DNA from: Opitutaceae bacterium
GTDB taxonomy: Bacteria > Verrucomicrobiota > Verrucomicrobiia > Opitutales > Opitutaceae
Length of the DNA stretch: 64,000 nucleotides
Direction: 5' to 3'
Assembly: GCA_015075305.1 (NCBI GenBank)
Contig: JABTUS010000005.1
Span: forward strand, 186,001-250,000
The notes under the pieces were generated by a model. It saw only the letters and a list, made by a program, of their open reading frames with translations, was not told where the DNA came from and did not search any database. Positions within the stretch are counted from its first letter, which is position 1, and each line of letters opens with the position of its first letter. The position numbers were made by a program, and so were the translations under genes. Of this stretch, positions 20,589 to 28,901 are shown piece by piece.

Positions 20589-20816
20589 ATGAACAAGATT
20601 ATTGGTATCGTTTTGATCGTTGTCGGCGCATTCCTCTTCTACAAGGGCTGGTCCCAGAAGGATTCCATGGCCGGTGCCGCAGCAGAAGCCAGTGCGAAAG
20701 TCGCCAACGCTGTCGACGGCGGCACCCGCACGCCAAAACACATGGTCTACATGGTCGCCGGCGGCGTGATCGCCCTGGTCGGCATTGGCGTGGCCATGAA
20801 GCGCTCCGCAGCCTGA
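20589..20816 (+). CDS. DUF3185 family small membrane protein
   Basis: The 75-residue protein has two helices: MNKIIGIVLIVVGAFLFYKG at the N-terminus and MVYMVAGGVIALVGIGVAM near the C-terminus, joined by a polar linker. This two-helix pattern matches DUF3185. The frame is open further upstream, but the ATG at 20589 gives the family N-terminus. Function unknown; it lies divergently from the TPR gluzincin gene, and the 161 bases between their starts hold no other recognised feature. Confidence 0.75.
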   Translation: MNKIIGIVLIVVGAFLFYKGWSQKDSMAGAAAEASAKVANAVDGGTRTPKHMVYMVAGGVIALVGIGVAMKRSAA

Positions 20817-20963
20817 TTTGCCTGGCTGGAAGACTCTCCGCGCCCTTTGCCCATCAAGGATTCCTGATTGAGGCAATCGAGCGCGAGAGAGCCCGGCGGG
20901 CCCGCTTGTGATCCACGCGCGAGTCACGCCGACGCCTTTCTTTTTGAGGCGGCGATGTCTGCG

Positions 20964-21851
20964 TCATCCGGACGCCTTCCGGCCTCGGACCGTTTTTTTT
21001 CCGGATCCGCCTTTTTTCTTCACGGCGCGCGGTGCTGCTGACTTCCGGCGGCTCGACTTGGTCGCCCCCGCAGGGCCGGCAGTCGTGGCCGGTTTTCGTT
21101 TTGCGGACGCGGGCTCTGAGGGCGCAGCGACCTTGGCAACCGGCTCGATGTCGATGCCGAAAACGTCCGACAACTGGTCCGCGGCCATCGCTCCGTCGTC
21201 CGTCCCGGCCTGGGTCAGAGCCGGGGAATCCGCCGCCGCGCCAATGAGTTCAAGGTGGTCGACCCCGCGCAGCAGGAAGAGCAGCTCCGGATGGGTGTCG
21301 AGGCGCGCACCCACGCCGTAGAGCACCGCGGCGAGGTGTTTGCACAGATCCGCCCAGTCCGGGCAACTGCAGGCGAGCTTGATTTCCGAGGGCTGCGGGA
21401 ACAACCCCTTCTCCCGGTCCGTGATCACACGCATGACCGCGTCCGAAAGGCGCCCCTGCAGCAGTCCGACCAGCGAGTCGATCCTACCGGCGCATTCGGC
21501 CTTGATCGCCTTCCATTGCGCCGGTGCGAGCGGGGCGATGGTCACGGTTCCATGATAGAGCCTGGAGCCCATGATCTGCGCCTTGATTTTTCCCGGCTCG
21601 ATCTGCAGATCGAGCACCGAGCCGTTGCGCACGTAGGTTCGGCCGCGTGGCAGGCGGTTGGCGTAGTCGCTGAAGGATTCAAGATGCCGGCACCATGCCT
21701 GTCCCCAGAAGGTGCGCGCGATGGTGCGCCCTTCGATTCTCACCGGAGCGAGCCGCTCCCCTTTTTTCAAGCGCGTACGCGCATGCCGTTCGGCTTTGGC
21801 CCGGCGTTCGGCGACACTGACATAGGGACGGTAGCCCCATTCCCAACTCAT
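20964..21851 (-). CDS. SWIM zinc-finger protein
   Basis: The protein (295 residues from the ATG at 21851, or 298 from the overlapping GTG at 21860) begins MSWEWGYRPYVSVAERRAKA and carries a SWIM finger CSCPDWADLCKH (CxCxnCxH). The Lys/Ala/Pro-rich tail (from about 240) is likely disordered and may bind DNA. SWIM proteins of this type are regularly encoded next to SNF2-family helicases, as here, where the helicase stop overlaps the GTG. The pair probably acts together on DNA; the exact process is unknown. Confidence 0.88.
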   Translation of the reverse strand: MSWEWGYRPYVSVAERRAKAERHARTRLKKGERLAPVRIEGRTIARTFWGQAWCRHLESFSDYANRLPRGRTYVRNGSVLDLQIEPGKIKAQIMGSRLYHGTVTIAPLAPAQWKAIKAECAGRIDSLVGLLQGRLSDAVMRVITDREKGLFPQPSEIKLACSCPDWADLCKHLAAVLYGVGARLDTHPELLFLLRGVDHLELIGAAADSPALTQAGTDDGAMAADQLSDVFGIDIEPVAKVAAPSEPASAKRKPATTAGPAGATKSSRRKSAAPRAVKKKGGSGKKTVRGRKASG

Positions 21852-21856
21852 AGTAG

Positions 21857-24562
21857 TCACGCATCCTGAACAGCTGCCCGCAGGTCAAGCGAGACGAATT
21901 TCAGCAGCTCAGCGTTGCCCATCTCTGTCAGTGAAAGCTCACCGCCGTCGCTCAGCACATCGGCCGCCAGCGCCTGCTTGTCGGCGATCAGCCGGTCGAT
22001 CTTTTCCTCGACCGTGCCACGGCAGACGAACTTGTGGACGAGCACGTTCTTCCTCTGTCCGATGCGATAGGCGCGGTCAGTCGCCTGATTTTCGACCGCA
22101 GGATTCCACCATCGGTCGAAGTGGATGACGTGTCCGGCTTCGGTCAGGTTGAGCCCGGTGCCGCCGGCCTTGAGCGACAGAATGAAGAACGGCGGTCCAT
22201 CCTCGCGCTGGAATCGCTCGACGAGACCGCGCCGCTCCGCCACCCGGGTGCCGCCGTGCAGGACGAGGCCTGGGCGCTGGAAAAGCGTCGTCAGGAAATG
22301 TTGGAGCGGCCTGGTCATCTCCCGAAACTGGGTGAACACGAGCACCTTTTCCTGACGCGAGGCGATCTCGGTGGCGAGTTCGGCGAGGCGCTGGAATTTT
22401 CCGCTGTCCGCCGGATTGAAATCGCCGCCCCCGAGCCACTGGGCCGGGTGATTGCAGAGCTGCTTGAGACGCATCAGCGCGGCCAGCACGACTCCACGGC
22501 GTTCAATGCCATCGACGTTGGCGATCCGCTCCGCGAGTTCGTCCACGGCCTGCTCGTAGAGCGCGGCCTGCCGCTTCGTGAGGGAGCACAAGGCGTGCAT
22601 CTCGGTCTTGTCCGGCAGATCGGCGATGACGGAACGGTCGGATTTGAGCCGGCGCAGGATGTAGGGTCGCACGAGCTGCCGCAACGGGGCGAAGGCGCCC
22701 GGCTCGGTGCTTTGCGCCAGGCGTTTGGTGTAGCGCGTAAAATTGCGCGCGCTGCCCAGCAGGCCGGGATTCAGGAAATCGAAGAGCGACCAGAGGTCGC
22801 CGAGACTGTTTTCGACAGGTGTGCCGGTGAGCGCGATGCGCACGGACGCCTTGAGTTCCTTGACCGCGCGCGTCTGGCGGGCGCCGGGGTTCTTGATCGC
22901 CTGCGCCTCGTCGAGGATCGCGAGACTCCATTCCTGCCGGCGCAGCCAGTCCAGTCTCGTCAGCAGGCCGTAGGTCGTGATCACGATATCGATGCCGGCC
23001 AGCGCGGTCGCGGGATCCCGGGCGGCCTCCGCCAGTGCATCGGCTTCCGTTTCGGACGGATGCACGGCAAGAAGCCGCAGTGTCGGCGCAAACCGCGCGG
23101 CCTCCGCGAGCCAGTTGCCCATAAGCGAAGCTGGCAGCACCAGCAGCACGGGAGCAGCGCCGGGCTGCTCGGCTCGCGCCTGCAGAACCGCGGCCAGAAC
23201 CTGCACGGTTTTACCGAGTCCCATGTCATCCGCCAGGCAGGCTCCGAGCTTGAGCTTGCGAAGGAAATGCAGCCAGTGCACGCCTGTCGCCTGATAGGGC
23301 CGCAGCGTGGCCCTCAGGCCGGGAGGGGAGGCTGCGGCGGCTGTCGCCGCGGGCTGACGCAGTTCGGCGAGGACGCTTTCCAGCCAGTCGCCGGCCCGCA
23401 CGCTCGACCACGCGCGGACATCACTGTCCGCGTCTTCACCCGCCTCGGCGCCGGGCTGCGCGCCGCTGAGCAGCCTCAGCGCCTCGGCAAACGAAACGCC
23501 CTCGTTTTTCCGAACCGCATCGAGGCTCCTCCAATGATCGAGCACGGCCCGGAGTTTTTCCCGGTCCACCTCGACCCATTTGCCTTTGATCAGGGCGAGC
23601 CCGGCATCGGCGCTGACGATCCGTTCCCACTCCTCGGGTGTCAGGGCCTCACCGTCCAAGGTCAGCGCAACGTTGAAATCGAGCAGGGCGTTGAGCCCGA
23701 GTCCCGCGGCTTTGCGTCCGCCGACGGTGACGCTCACCGTGGGGCGCGGGGGGTGTCCCGGCCTCCACCAGTCGGGGATGCGCACGAGCAGCCCGGCCTC
23801 CTCGAAAAGCGGGATGTCGCGCAGAAACCGATGCGCTTCGCGCGGCAGCCAGGCCTGCGGTTGAAAAACCCGCTGCGAATCCACCAGTTCGCGGGCGAGC
23901 GCGCTTTTCTCCGCGGCGCGCTGCACCGGCGCAAGCAGCGCCAGCAGGGCGCTGCGATTGCGCGCACCGGCATACTCCTGGAGCGCGCGGCCGAGCGGCA
24001 GGTATTGCGGTCTGGCATCGTCGGACACGCGGTGCGCATAGGTGGCGAGGAACGCAAACGGGCGGTCCGGATTCTTCTTGTTTTCAGCCAGGTGAAACGT
24101 CACCCGTCCGACCACCTGCCAGACGGGGTTGCGTGCTTTCAGCCAAGCCTGGGGGCCGCCGGCACAAGAGCGGATTTCCGATTGCGCAAGCGTGTCGAGT
24201 TCACGCCAGAGCCTGAGGAGCGCATCGGGGGATACGTACTCCGCGCCCGGCATGGGCGGCACGGCGCCGGTGAGGGCGGTGAGTTCGTCCTCAGGCGGAA
24301 CTTCGATTCCCGTGCCATCCGGGGGCAGCTCGGGCGTGTGGCACAGTCGCGTGAGGTAGCGTCGTCCGAACTCGCGCCAAAACGCCGCTATTGGCGGCAG
24401 TGCGGTATCGAGGGTGTCTGTCGCCAGGCTCAGCAGCAGGTGGGCGGAGGATCGCTCCGCGGCCTGTCGCAGGAAACCTGCCGCGCGGGCTTCCACATCC
24501 GCAGAGAGGGATGAGAAGGGATCCAGGTGAAGACGACCCTGCGGAGAAAACGAAAACGGCAC
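21857..24562 (-). CDS. SNF2-family DEAD/DEAH-box helicase
   Basis: The 901-residue protein has an N-terminal region of about 415 residues typical of bacterial SNF2 proteins, then the ATPase core: Walker A ADDMGLGKT (444-452), DEAQ box LAILDEAQAIKNPG (551-554), LTGTPVENSLGDLWSLFDFL, and motif VI QATDRAYRIGQRKNV. It should be an ATP-dependent DNA translocase. It is the first gene of a two-gene unit with the SWIM protein. Confidence 0.93.
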   Translation of the reverse strand: MPFSFSPQGRLHLDPFSSLSADVEARAAGFLRQAAERSSAHLLLSLATDTLDTALPPIAAFWREFGRRYLTRLCHTPELPPDGTGIEVPPEDELTALTGAVPPMPGAEYVSPDALLRLWRELDTLAQSEIRSCAGGPQAWLKARNPVWQVVGRVTFHLAENKKNPDRPFAFLATYAHRVSDDARPQYLPLGRALQEYAGARNRSALLALLAPVQRAAEKSALARELVDSQRVFQPQAWLPREAHRFLRDIPLFEEAGLLVRIPDWWRPGHPPRPTVSVTVGGRKAAGLGLNALLDFNVALTLDGEALTPEEWERIVSADAGLALIKGKWVEVDREKLRAVLDHWRSLDAVRKNEGVSFAEALRLLSGAQPGAEAGEDADSDVRAWSSVRAGDWLESVLAELRQPAATAAAASPPGLRATLRPYQATGVHWLHFLRKLKLGACLADDMGLGKTVQVLAAVLQARAEQPGAAPVLLVLPASLMGNWLAEAARFAPTLRLLAVHPSETEADALAEAARDPATALAGIDIVITTYGLLTRLDWLRRQEWSLAILDEAQAIKNPGARQTRAVKELKASVRIALTGTPVENSLGDLWSLFDFLNPGLLGSARNFTRYTKRLAQSTEPGAFAPLRQLVRPYILRRLKSDRSVIADLPDKTEMHALCSLTKRQAALYEQAVDELAERIANVDGIERRGVVLAALMRLKQLCNHPAQWLGGGDFNPADSGKFQRLAELATEIASRQEKVLVFTQFREMTRPLQHFLTTLFQRPGLVLHGGTRVAERRGLVERFQREDGPPFFILSLKAGGTGLNLTEAGHVIHFDRWWNPAVENQATDRAYRIGQRKNVLVHKFVCRGTVEEKIDRLIADKQALAADVLSDGGELSLTEMGNAELLKFVSLDLRAAVQDA

Positions 24563-24637
24563 ATCCTCTTGTTTTTTGCCACACGCCAGTCTGTCAACGG
24601 CGTTCCGGCCCGATATCTTCCCGCCCCATTCACTCAG

Positions 24638-25159
24638 TCATGAGCAAATGCCGCTGTTGGAAAACACCCCGGAGGTGTCCTGATCGCCAACAACCCGGGC
24701 ACGGACCTCCCAGGCGTTCAGCACCGGTCTTCCGTGGTAGACCGGGGTGATGGTGCCCCATTCGACGACGATGGTCAGCGTTGGTGGAAAGTTAGGTGAC
24801 GCGATCAGATAGTGCTGTTTGGCCAACGCCTCGACCACCCCGCGCAGGATGGGCTCTTCCGGCGGTTTCTATTGGCAATGCTGGGCGACGTTTCCGGTTT
24901 CCGAATAACCCAGACTCACCGGAACGTAGTAGGCCGGACGTTCCGCCGTGGGCGGAGCGATCCTTCTGCCCTCCTTGGTTATGTCCGTGGATACCACCAT
25001 CATTCGATCCTCAGTTGTCGCGGCCACGGCGACACCCACAACAGCAGGCATGAAAGCAGCCCACAACCCGCCGAACCGAATTGAATGCGAAAGCCTTTTC
25101 GCCGGGGTCTGATTCACTTTCACGGCTGTGATTGTATTGAAGTTGAACCTGGGGCGCAC
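24638..25159 (-). pseudogene. small exported protein gene interrupted by an in-frame TAG
   Basis: One continuous frame from about 25159 to 24638 is broken only by TAG at 24871-24869. Before the stop it reads a hydrophobic export-type segment, then ERPAYYVPVSLGYSETGN. After the stop it continues KPPEEPILRGVVEALAKQHY and LTIVVEWGTITPVYHG, which together look like one small exported protein with a 'YYV..GY.E.G' and 'EALA...Y' layout that I recall from Verrucomicrobial hypothetical proteins. The true N-terminus is unclear because the first residues overlap repeat-derived sequence. The nonsense change is the only defect seen, so a sequencing error is possible. Confidence 0.55.
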
Positions 25160-25160
25160 G

Positions 25161-25176
25161 CCCCAAATGAGGTGTG
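25161..25176 (+). repeat. 16-bp dispersed repeat, copy 1
   Basis: CCCCAAATGAGGTGTG occurs here, 25 bases before the REPIN-like element, and again exactly at 41441-41456 upstream of the RAYT remnant. The flanking sequences are only loosely alike. It is probably part of a larger degenerate repeat family. Confidence 0.6.
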
Positions 25177-25200
25177 CTCACTGGATTCATCCCACCTCCG

Positions 25201-25414
25201 TTGGAGGGACATGCTTTGTCATGACCCGGGAACGCCCGCAGCTCCACAACGCCGGACATTCCGCATGCAACGCCTCAACCTCGCCCCCATCCCAACCCGT
25301 CCCATCCGGTTCGAATCCGGCTCCATCCGTGGTTCTCTGCTGGTTTGTCTGGATCGAACAACCCGGCGTTGTCCTGCGACGTGCGATCCCTGGTCACGAC
25401 GGAGCGTGCCCCTC
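25201..25414 (+). repeat. REPIN-like element A (interrupted by group II intron)
   Basis: The element is about 214 bases long. Its left arm (25201-25230) and right arm (25388-25414) are inverted copies of one REP sequence whose core is GGTCACGACGGAGCGTG on the right and its relaxed complement on the left. The whole length aligns by eye with element B at 28617-28830, including the interior GGATCGAACAACCCGGCGTTG-type segment. The final bases of the right arm are displaced: the intron begins at 25415, and the arm resumes at 27368 with CAGTTGG, as in the uninterrupted copy at 40456-40496 read on the other strand. Confidence 0.8.
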
Positions 25415-25930
25415 GTGCGCCTGTGAGGGCGTCCACACAGCGGGGTGCAAGTCCCCGTCAGGCGGAACGTTCACCCGCCTGCAACCGAAGGCTACTGCGT
25501 CGTGGCAACACGGGGTGGAGAGCTGCCGGAGGTGAACAACCCGTCCGTAACAAGTAACATGACACATGATGCAAGGTGAACCCGATTCGGCTACGTCGAC
25601 CAGCGAGCTCGCGAGGGTAAGGCGAAGCTCCTGCCATGACCCAGGTGGGAACAACTCCCTGTGCGCCAGCAATGGCGCAGGGTCCTCTGGCTTGCGGCCA
25701 CCGTCAGAAGAAAAGCGTGAACGAGCGCAAATGCGGTGGTCGGGGCGGCGTTGTGGTTGGGGACAGAAGGGTTGGAAGTGGGGACGAAGTAAACAGGGAG
25801 AACCGCCGGGATCGGAACGGTGTTCAGGGCGGAGACGCCCGAAGAGCCGCCCGGCGGAAGTCAGAGCGTTCATAGTAGCGATGAAGCGGGGTAATGCCCG
25901 GGGAGCGAAGGGACGCAGGAAGGTGGAGGC

Positions 25931-27277
25931 GTGAAGTCCATGACGAACGACGGTGAAAACCGAGCGGCGCCAGTGGCGGGGGTGACCCCGCCTCAGCAAG
26001 CCGCAGACATCCGCGAGCGCTGGCCGTGGGTGGAACGCACGGTGTGGACCGAACGCATGCTGACCCGGCTCGAACAAAGCGAGCCGGCAACGAAGTGGTT
26101 CCGGCTCTGGGACAAGGTGCTCGACGCGCGCAATCTTCAGGCGGCCTTCCGGTCGGTCTGGCGCAACGCGGGTGCCCCCGGAGTCGACGGCCAAACGACA
26201 GGGCAGTTTGAAGCCAAAGCCGAAGCCGAACTGGCCCGGCTGCGCGAAGAACTGCAGGGTAGACGCTACCGCCGCCAACCGGCGCGACGCGTCTGGATAC
26301 CGAAACCCGGCACGACCGAACAACGCCCGCTGGGCATTCCAGCGGTGCGGGACCGGACCGTGGAAGCGGCGCTGCGGCACGTGCTCGAACCCATATTCGA
26401 GCGCGACTTTGCCGAGCACAGCTACGGGTTCAGGCCCGGACGTGGATGCCGCGATGCGGTGGGACGCGTGCAGGAACTCCTGAGCGAGGGACGCGGCTGG
26501 TGCGTGGACGTCGATCTCAAGAGTTACTTCGATACGATTCCGCACGACCGGTTGATGGCGCTGCTCGAACAACGCATCGTGGACGGCAGCGTCCTGACGT
26601 TGATCTCCCAGAGCCTGAAAGCCGGAGTGCTGGAGGAACTCAAGGGCTGGCAGCCGACCGAGCGCGGGACTCCGCAAGGGGCCGTGATCAGTCCGATGTT
26701 GTCGAACCTGTACCTCAACCCGCTCGACCACGAAATGGTCCGGCGAGGGTGGGCAATGGTGCGATACGCGGATGACTTTGTCGTGCTGTGCCCGACCAGG
26801 GAGGAAGCTGAAAGCGTGCTGGCGTGGCTGCGCGAATGGACCACGGGAGCGGGGCTGACCCTGCACCCGACCAAGACCCGCATCGTCAACGTCGCAACCG
26901 AAGGCTTCGACTTTCTGGGCTGGCACTTCCGCGGGGCCAAGAAATGGCCCCGGAAGAAAAGCGTGCAGAAACTGCATGACAAGCTGCGTCCGCTCACGCG
27001 GCGCGCCAATGGGCGAAGCCTCGGCGAAATCATCGCCAAGGTGAACCCCATCCTGCGGGGCTGGCACGGTTACTTCCATGACAGCCTGCCGTCCGGTCTT
27101 AGTGACATGGACGGCTGGCTGCGGCGTCGCCTGCGCGCGATGCTGCGAAAACGGGAGAAACGCCCCGCCTTCGGGTTTAGCCGTAACGATCATACCCAAT
27201 GGCCAAACCGCTGGTTTGCGGCACAAGGATTGTTCAGTCTGAAGCACGGTTCTTGTACCTACGGTCAGTCTCGCTGA
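25931..27277 (+). CDS. ltrA: group II intron reverse transcriptase/maturase
   Basis: The 448-residue intron-encoded protein has the RT fingers-palm pattern: RNAGAPGVDGQT, PKPGTTEQRPLGIPAVRDR, YGFRPGRGCRDAV, DVDLKSYFDTIPHD, GTPQGAVISPMLSNLYLNPLD and the catalytic YADD (279-282). The maturase (X) domain with VNPILRGWHGYFH follows. No HNH endonuclease domain is present at the C-terminus, so mobility would rely on a nicked or single-stranded target. It is encoded within intron domain IV. Confidence 0.95.
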   Translation: MKSMTNDGENRAAPVAGVTPPQQAADIRERWPWVERTVWTERMLTRLEQSEPATKWFRLWDKVLDARNLQAAFRSVWRNAGAPGVDGQTTGQFEAKAEAELARLREELQGRRYRRQPARRVWIPKPGTTEQRPLGIPAVRDRTVEAALRHVLEPIFERDFAEHSYGFRPGRGCRDAVGRVQELLSEGRGWCVDVDLKSYFDTIPHDRLMALLEQRIVDGSVLTLISQSLKAGVLEELKGWQPTERGTPQGAVISPMLSNLYLNPLDHEMVRRGWAMVRYADDFVVLCPTREEAESVLAWLREWTTGAGLTLHPTKTRIVNVATEGFDFLGWHFRGAKKWPRKKSVQKLHDKLRPLTRRANGRSLGEIIAKVNPILRGWHGYFHDSLPSGLSDMDGWLRRRLRAMLRKREKRPAFGFSRNDHTQWPNRWFAAQGLFSLKHGSCTYGQSR

Positions 27278-27293
27278 GAAACCACTGACTGGA

Positions 27294-27326
27294 GAGCCGG
27301 ATGCGGGAGATCCGCCCGTCCGGTTC
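27294..27326 (+). ncRNA. group II intron domain V
   Basis: The segment starts GAGCCGGATGCGGG and ends CCGTCCGGTTC. It forms the two-helix hairpin of domain V with the catalytic AGC triad in the lower stem. It is followed by the domain VI stem and the 3' splice site at 27367. Confidence 0.85.
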
Positions 27327-27387
27327 GGAGGGAGGAGTGGCGCTAACCACGCCATTCCTACCTCTATCAGTTGGAGGTCGGAGATCG

Positions 27388-27414
27388 GAAGTCAGGCATC
27401 TGGCTTCTGACTTC
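27388..27414 (+). other. hairpin between intron and vapB
   Basis: GAAGTCAG and CTGACTTC form a perfect 8-base inverted repeat with an 11-base loop. No T-run follows, so it is not a standard terminator. The rest of the 162-base gap between intron and vapB shows nothing else recognisable except CTGTCCCT just before the start codon. Confidence 0.4.
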
Positions 27415-27529
27415 TGATGAAAGCCTTTGCTCTGCCAATCTCATGTCTTGTGACCAATCCCTCTCACTCGCTCCAAAGCGCCCTTGACTGAGCTTGCAGA
27501 GATCCGGTTAGAAACGTACTGTCCCTGAC

Positions 27530-27748
27530 ATGAGCTCATTGGAAAGCATCGTGAAAGAATTGCGCATGCTACCTCCGCCAAAATTGGAGGAGGCTGCGGC
27601 TCTTATTCATCGCTTGCGTGAGGCAACTCGCGAGGAGCGATTCGCTGCGCTTGAGCGCAGCGCAGGCATGCTGACCGATCGGGAAGGCGCCGAGTTGCAG
27701 CATGTCATCGAAGAAGGCTGCGAAAAGATCGATGCCCGCGACTGGTGA
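27530..27748 (+). CDS. putative VapB-type antitoxin
   Basis: This is a 72-residue, helical, charged protein whose 3' end overlaps the start of a PIN-domain toxin gene by 17 bases. Its size, position and the partly helical PPPKLEEAAALIHRLREATR stretch fit small antitoxins of VapBC modules (DUF2281-like). No clear DNA-binding motif can be pointed to, so the call depends mainly on context. CTGTCCCT lies at 27519-27526, directly before the start. Confidence 0.6.
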   Translation: MSSLESIVKELRMLPPPKLEEAAALIHRLREATREERFAALERSAGMLTDREGAELQHVIEEGCEKIDARDW

Positions 27749-28130
27749 TGTACTGCTTGACACTTCGGTAGTGGTGGCGGTCTTGCGCCGCATTCCAGGC
27801 GTGAAGGAGCGGCTCCACGGTGCAGGCGAACTGTTTGTGCCGCTCGTCGTGTTCGGGGAATTGGAATACGGCGCGAATCTTGCCTCGCCTCCGGAGCGGC
27901 AGCGCGAGGCAATACGCACTTTCATGCTGGGCTCAACGGTGCTCTTGCCCACGCTGCGCACTGCCGCGGAATATGGACGCCTCAAGGCCGCATTGCGCAC
28001 TGCCGGCACGCCATTGCCGGAAAACGACATTTGGATCGCCGCCCTTGCAGCCGAACGCGGCCTGCCGCTGGCGACGCGCGACAAACACTTCACGCGCGTG
28101 CCCGGCTTGGATGTGCTCGACTGGTCCTAG
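27732..28130 (+). CDS. vapC: PIN-domain ribonuclease toxin, VapC type
   Basis: From the ATG at 27732 the protein has 132 residues and the complete set of PIN acidic residues: D10 (VLLDTSV), E43 (FGELEYGA), D99 (PENDIWIAALA) and D117 (TRDKHF). VapC toxins cleave tRNA or rRNA in a metal-dependent way and are neutralised by the co-encoded antitoxin. An upstream start at 27702 is open but would overlap the antitoxin gene further. The module sits between the group II intron and a repeat island. Confidence 0.9.
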   Translation: MPATGDVLLDTSVVVAVLRRIPGVKERLHGAGELFVPLVVFGELEYGANLASPPERQREAIRTFMLGSTVLLPTLRTAAEYGRLKAALRTAGTPLPENDIWIAALAAERGLPLATRDKHFTRVPGLDVLDWS

Positions 28131-28150
28131 TGCGCGACAACCGCGCTTTA

Positions 28151-28554
28151 GATCGCCCTTTCAGGGCTCGGATTGTCGGATGACCGGGGATCCCAAGGCG
28201 TTGCCTTGGGCTGCCATGTCTCGCGCCTTCAGCGCTCACTGTTCCCACCCGACTGCCCTTTTTCTCGCTCTTCCTTCGCGGCTTCGCGACTTTGCGTGAG
28301 ACCCTTCCGGCGTTCTACAGCAGGACGGGATCGGGCGTTGCGAATGTGTGATTGTGGTGGATACGAGAGGTCTGGTTTCCAATTGATGTCTTGGCGGATG
28401 ACTGCGGGCTGGAAGCCCGAGCCACGGTTTTGGCTGATCTCCGACCGCTGACCCCTGCCCCGATTTCCGCGCCAACGGCGCAACCCACGACAGCCCATGG
28501 CAACGCCGTGGGATTCGATGGGAAGTCGCATCCTTGAGCCCTGAAGGGGCGATC
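28151..28554 (+). repeat. composite element with about 85-bp inverted arms
   Basis: The left arm (28151 to about 28236) and the reverse complement of the right arm (about 28468-28554) align by eye over most of their length. Shared blocks include GATCGCCC..TTCAGGGCTC, GGCGTTGCC and TGGGCTG. They flank about 230 bases without a gene, including CTTCGCGGCTTCGCGACTTTG. It is a second repeat family, distinct from the REPIN-like elements. Together with REPIN B it fills the 771-base gap 28131-28901, in which no credible gene was found. Confidence 0.65.
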
Positions 28555-28616
28555 CAACGCGCCGTTACGCCAAAAACTGGCCCGCCCATTCACCAATGCT
28601 TGCATCCCACCCCCAC

Positions 28617-28830
28617 TGGAGGGGCATGCTTTGTCATGACCCGGGGACGCCCGCAGCTCTTCAACGCCAGCCATTCCGCATTCAACACCTCACCTCACCC
28701 CCACTCCAATCCATCCCATCCGGTTCACATCCGGTTCAATCCGTGGTTCTCCCCTGGCTTGTTTGGATCGAACAACCCGGCGTTGCAATGCGACGCACGT
28801 TCCCTGGTCACGACGGAGCGTGCCCCTCCA
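28617..28830 (+). repeat. REPIN-like element B (uninterrupted)
   Basis: The 214-base element has inverted REP arms at 28617-28645 and 28802-28830 (five mismatches by eye over 29 bases). The interior aligns with element A at 25201-25414 along its whole length. The right arm ends GCCCCTCCA, the sequence that is split by the intron in element A. Short reading frames across it are by-products of the repeat. Confidence 0.82.
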
Positions 28831-28901
28831 GGGAGGGAAAACTGGTGGGGGATGAACACGGTGGAGTGTTCCCGTGATTTTACGCGGCCAGCCAACCGCG
28901 T

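Larger units (their letters stand above)
25415..27367 (+). mobile_element. group II intron
   Basis: The intron begins GTGCGCC at 25415. The 5' part (to about 25930) has the usual domain I to III layout, with the conserved stretches AGCGGGGTGCAAGTCCCC and CCGTAACAAGTAACATGACA. The maturase frame fills domain IV. Domain V (27294-27326) and a domain VI-like stem end the element before CAGTTGG at 27368. Comparison with uninterrupted REP copies gives the junction directly: exon 1 ends GCCCCTC and exon 2 begins CAGTTGG, restoring CCCCTCCAGTTG. Length is 1953 bases. All parts look intact, so it may still be active. Confidence 0.88.

Noticed and set aside
22034-24514. 826-residue plus-strand frame
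   Set aside because: Antisense of the SNF2 helicase, whose ATPase motifs are complete.
25308-25320. tRNA T-arm-like GGTTCGAATCC
   Set aside because: No acceptor, D or anticodon stems fit around it, and it lies inside the repeat interior; the homologous position in element B differs.
25128-25535. Reading frame across REPIN A, with a similar one at 28534-28992
   Set aside because: The similarity between the two translations comes from the repeat itself; such frames are often annotated wrongly as hypothetical proteins.
25394-27355. Long 653-residue frame antisense to the intron
   Set aside because: It overlaps the clear reverse transcriptase and intron RNA domains and shows no family motif; it is a by-product of GC-rich codon use.
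27388-27414. Rho-independent terminator after the intron
   Set aside because: The hairpin lacks a following T-run, so it is listed only as a hairpin.
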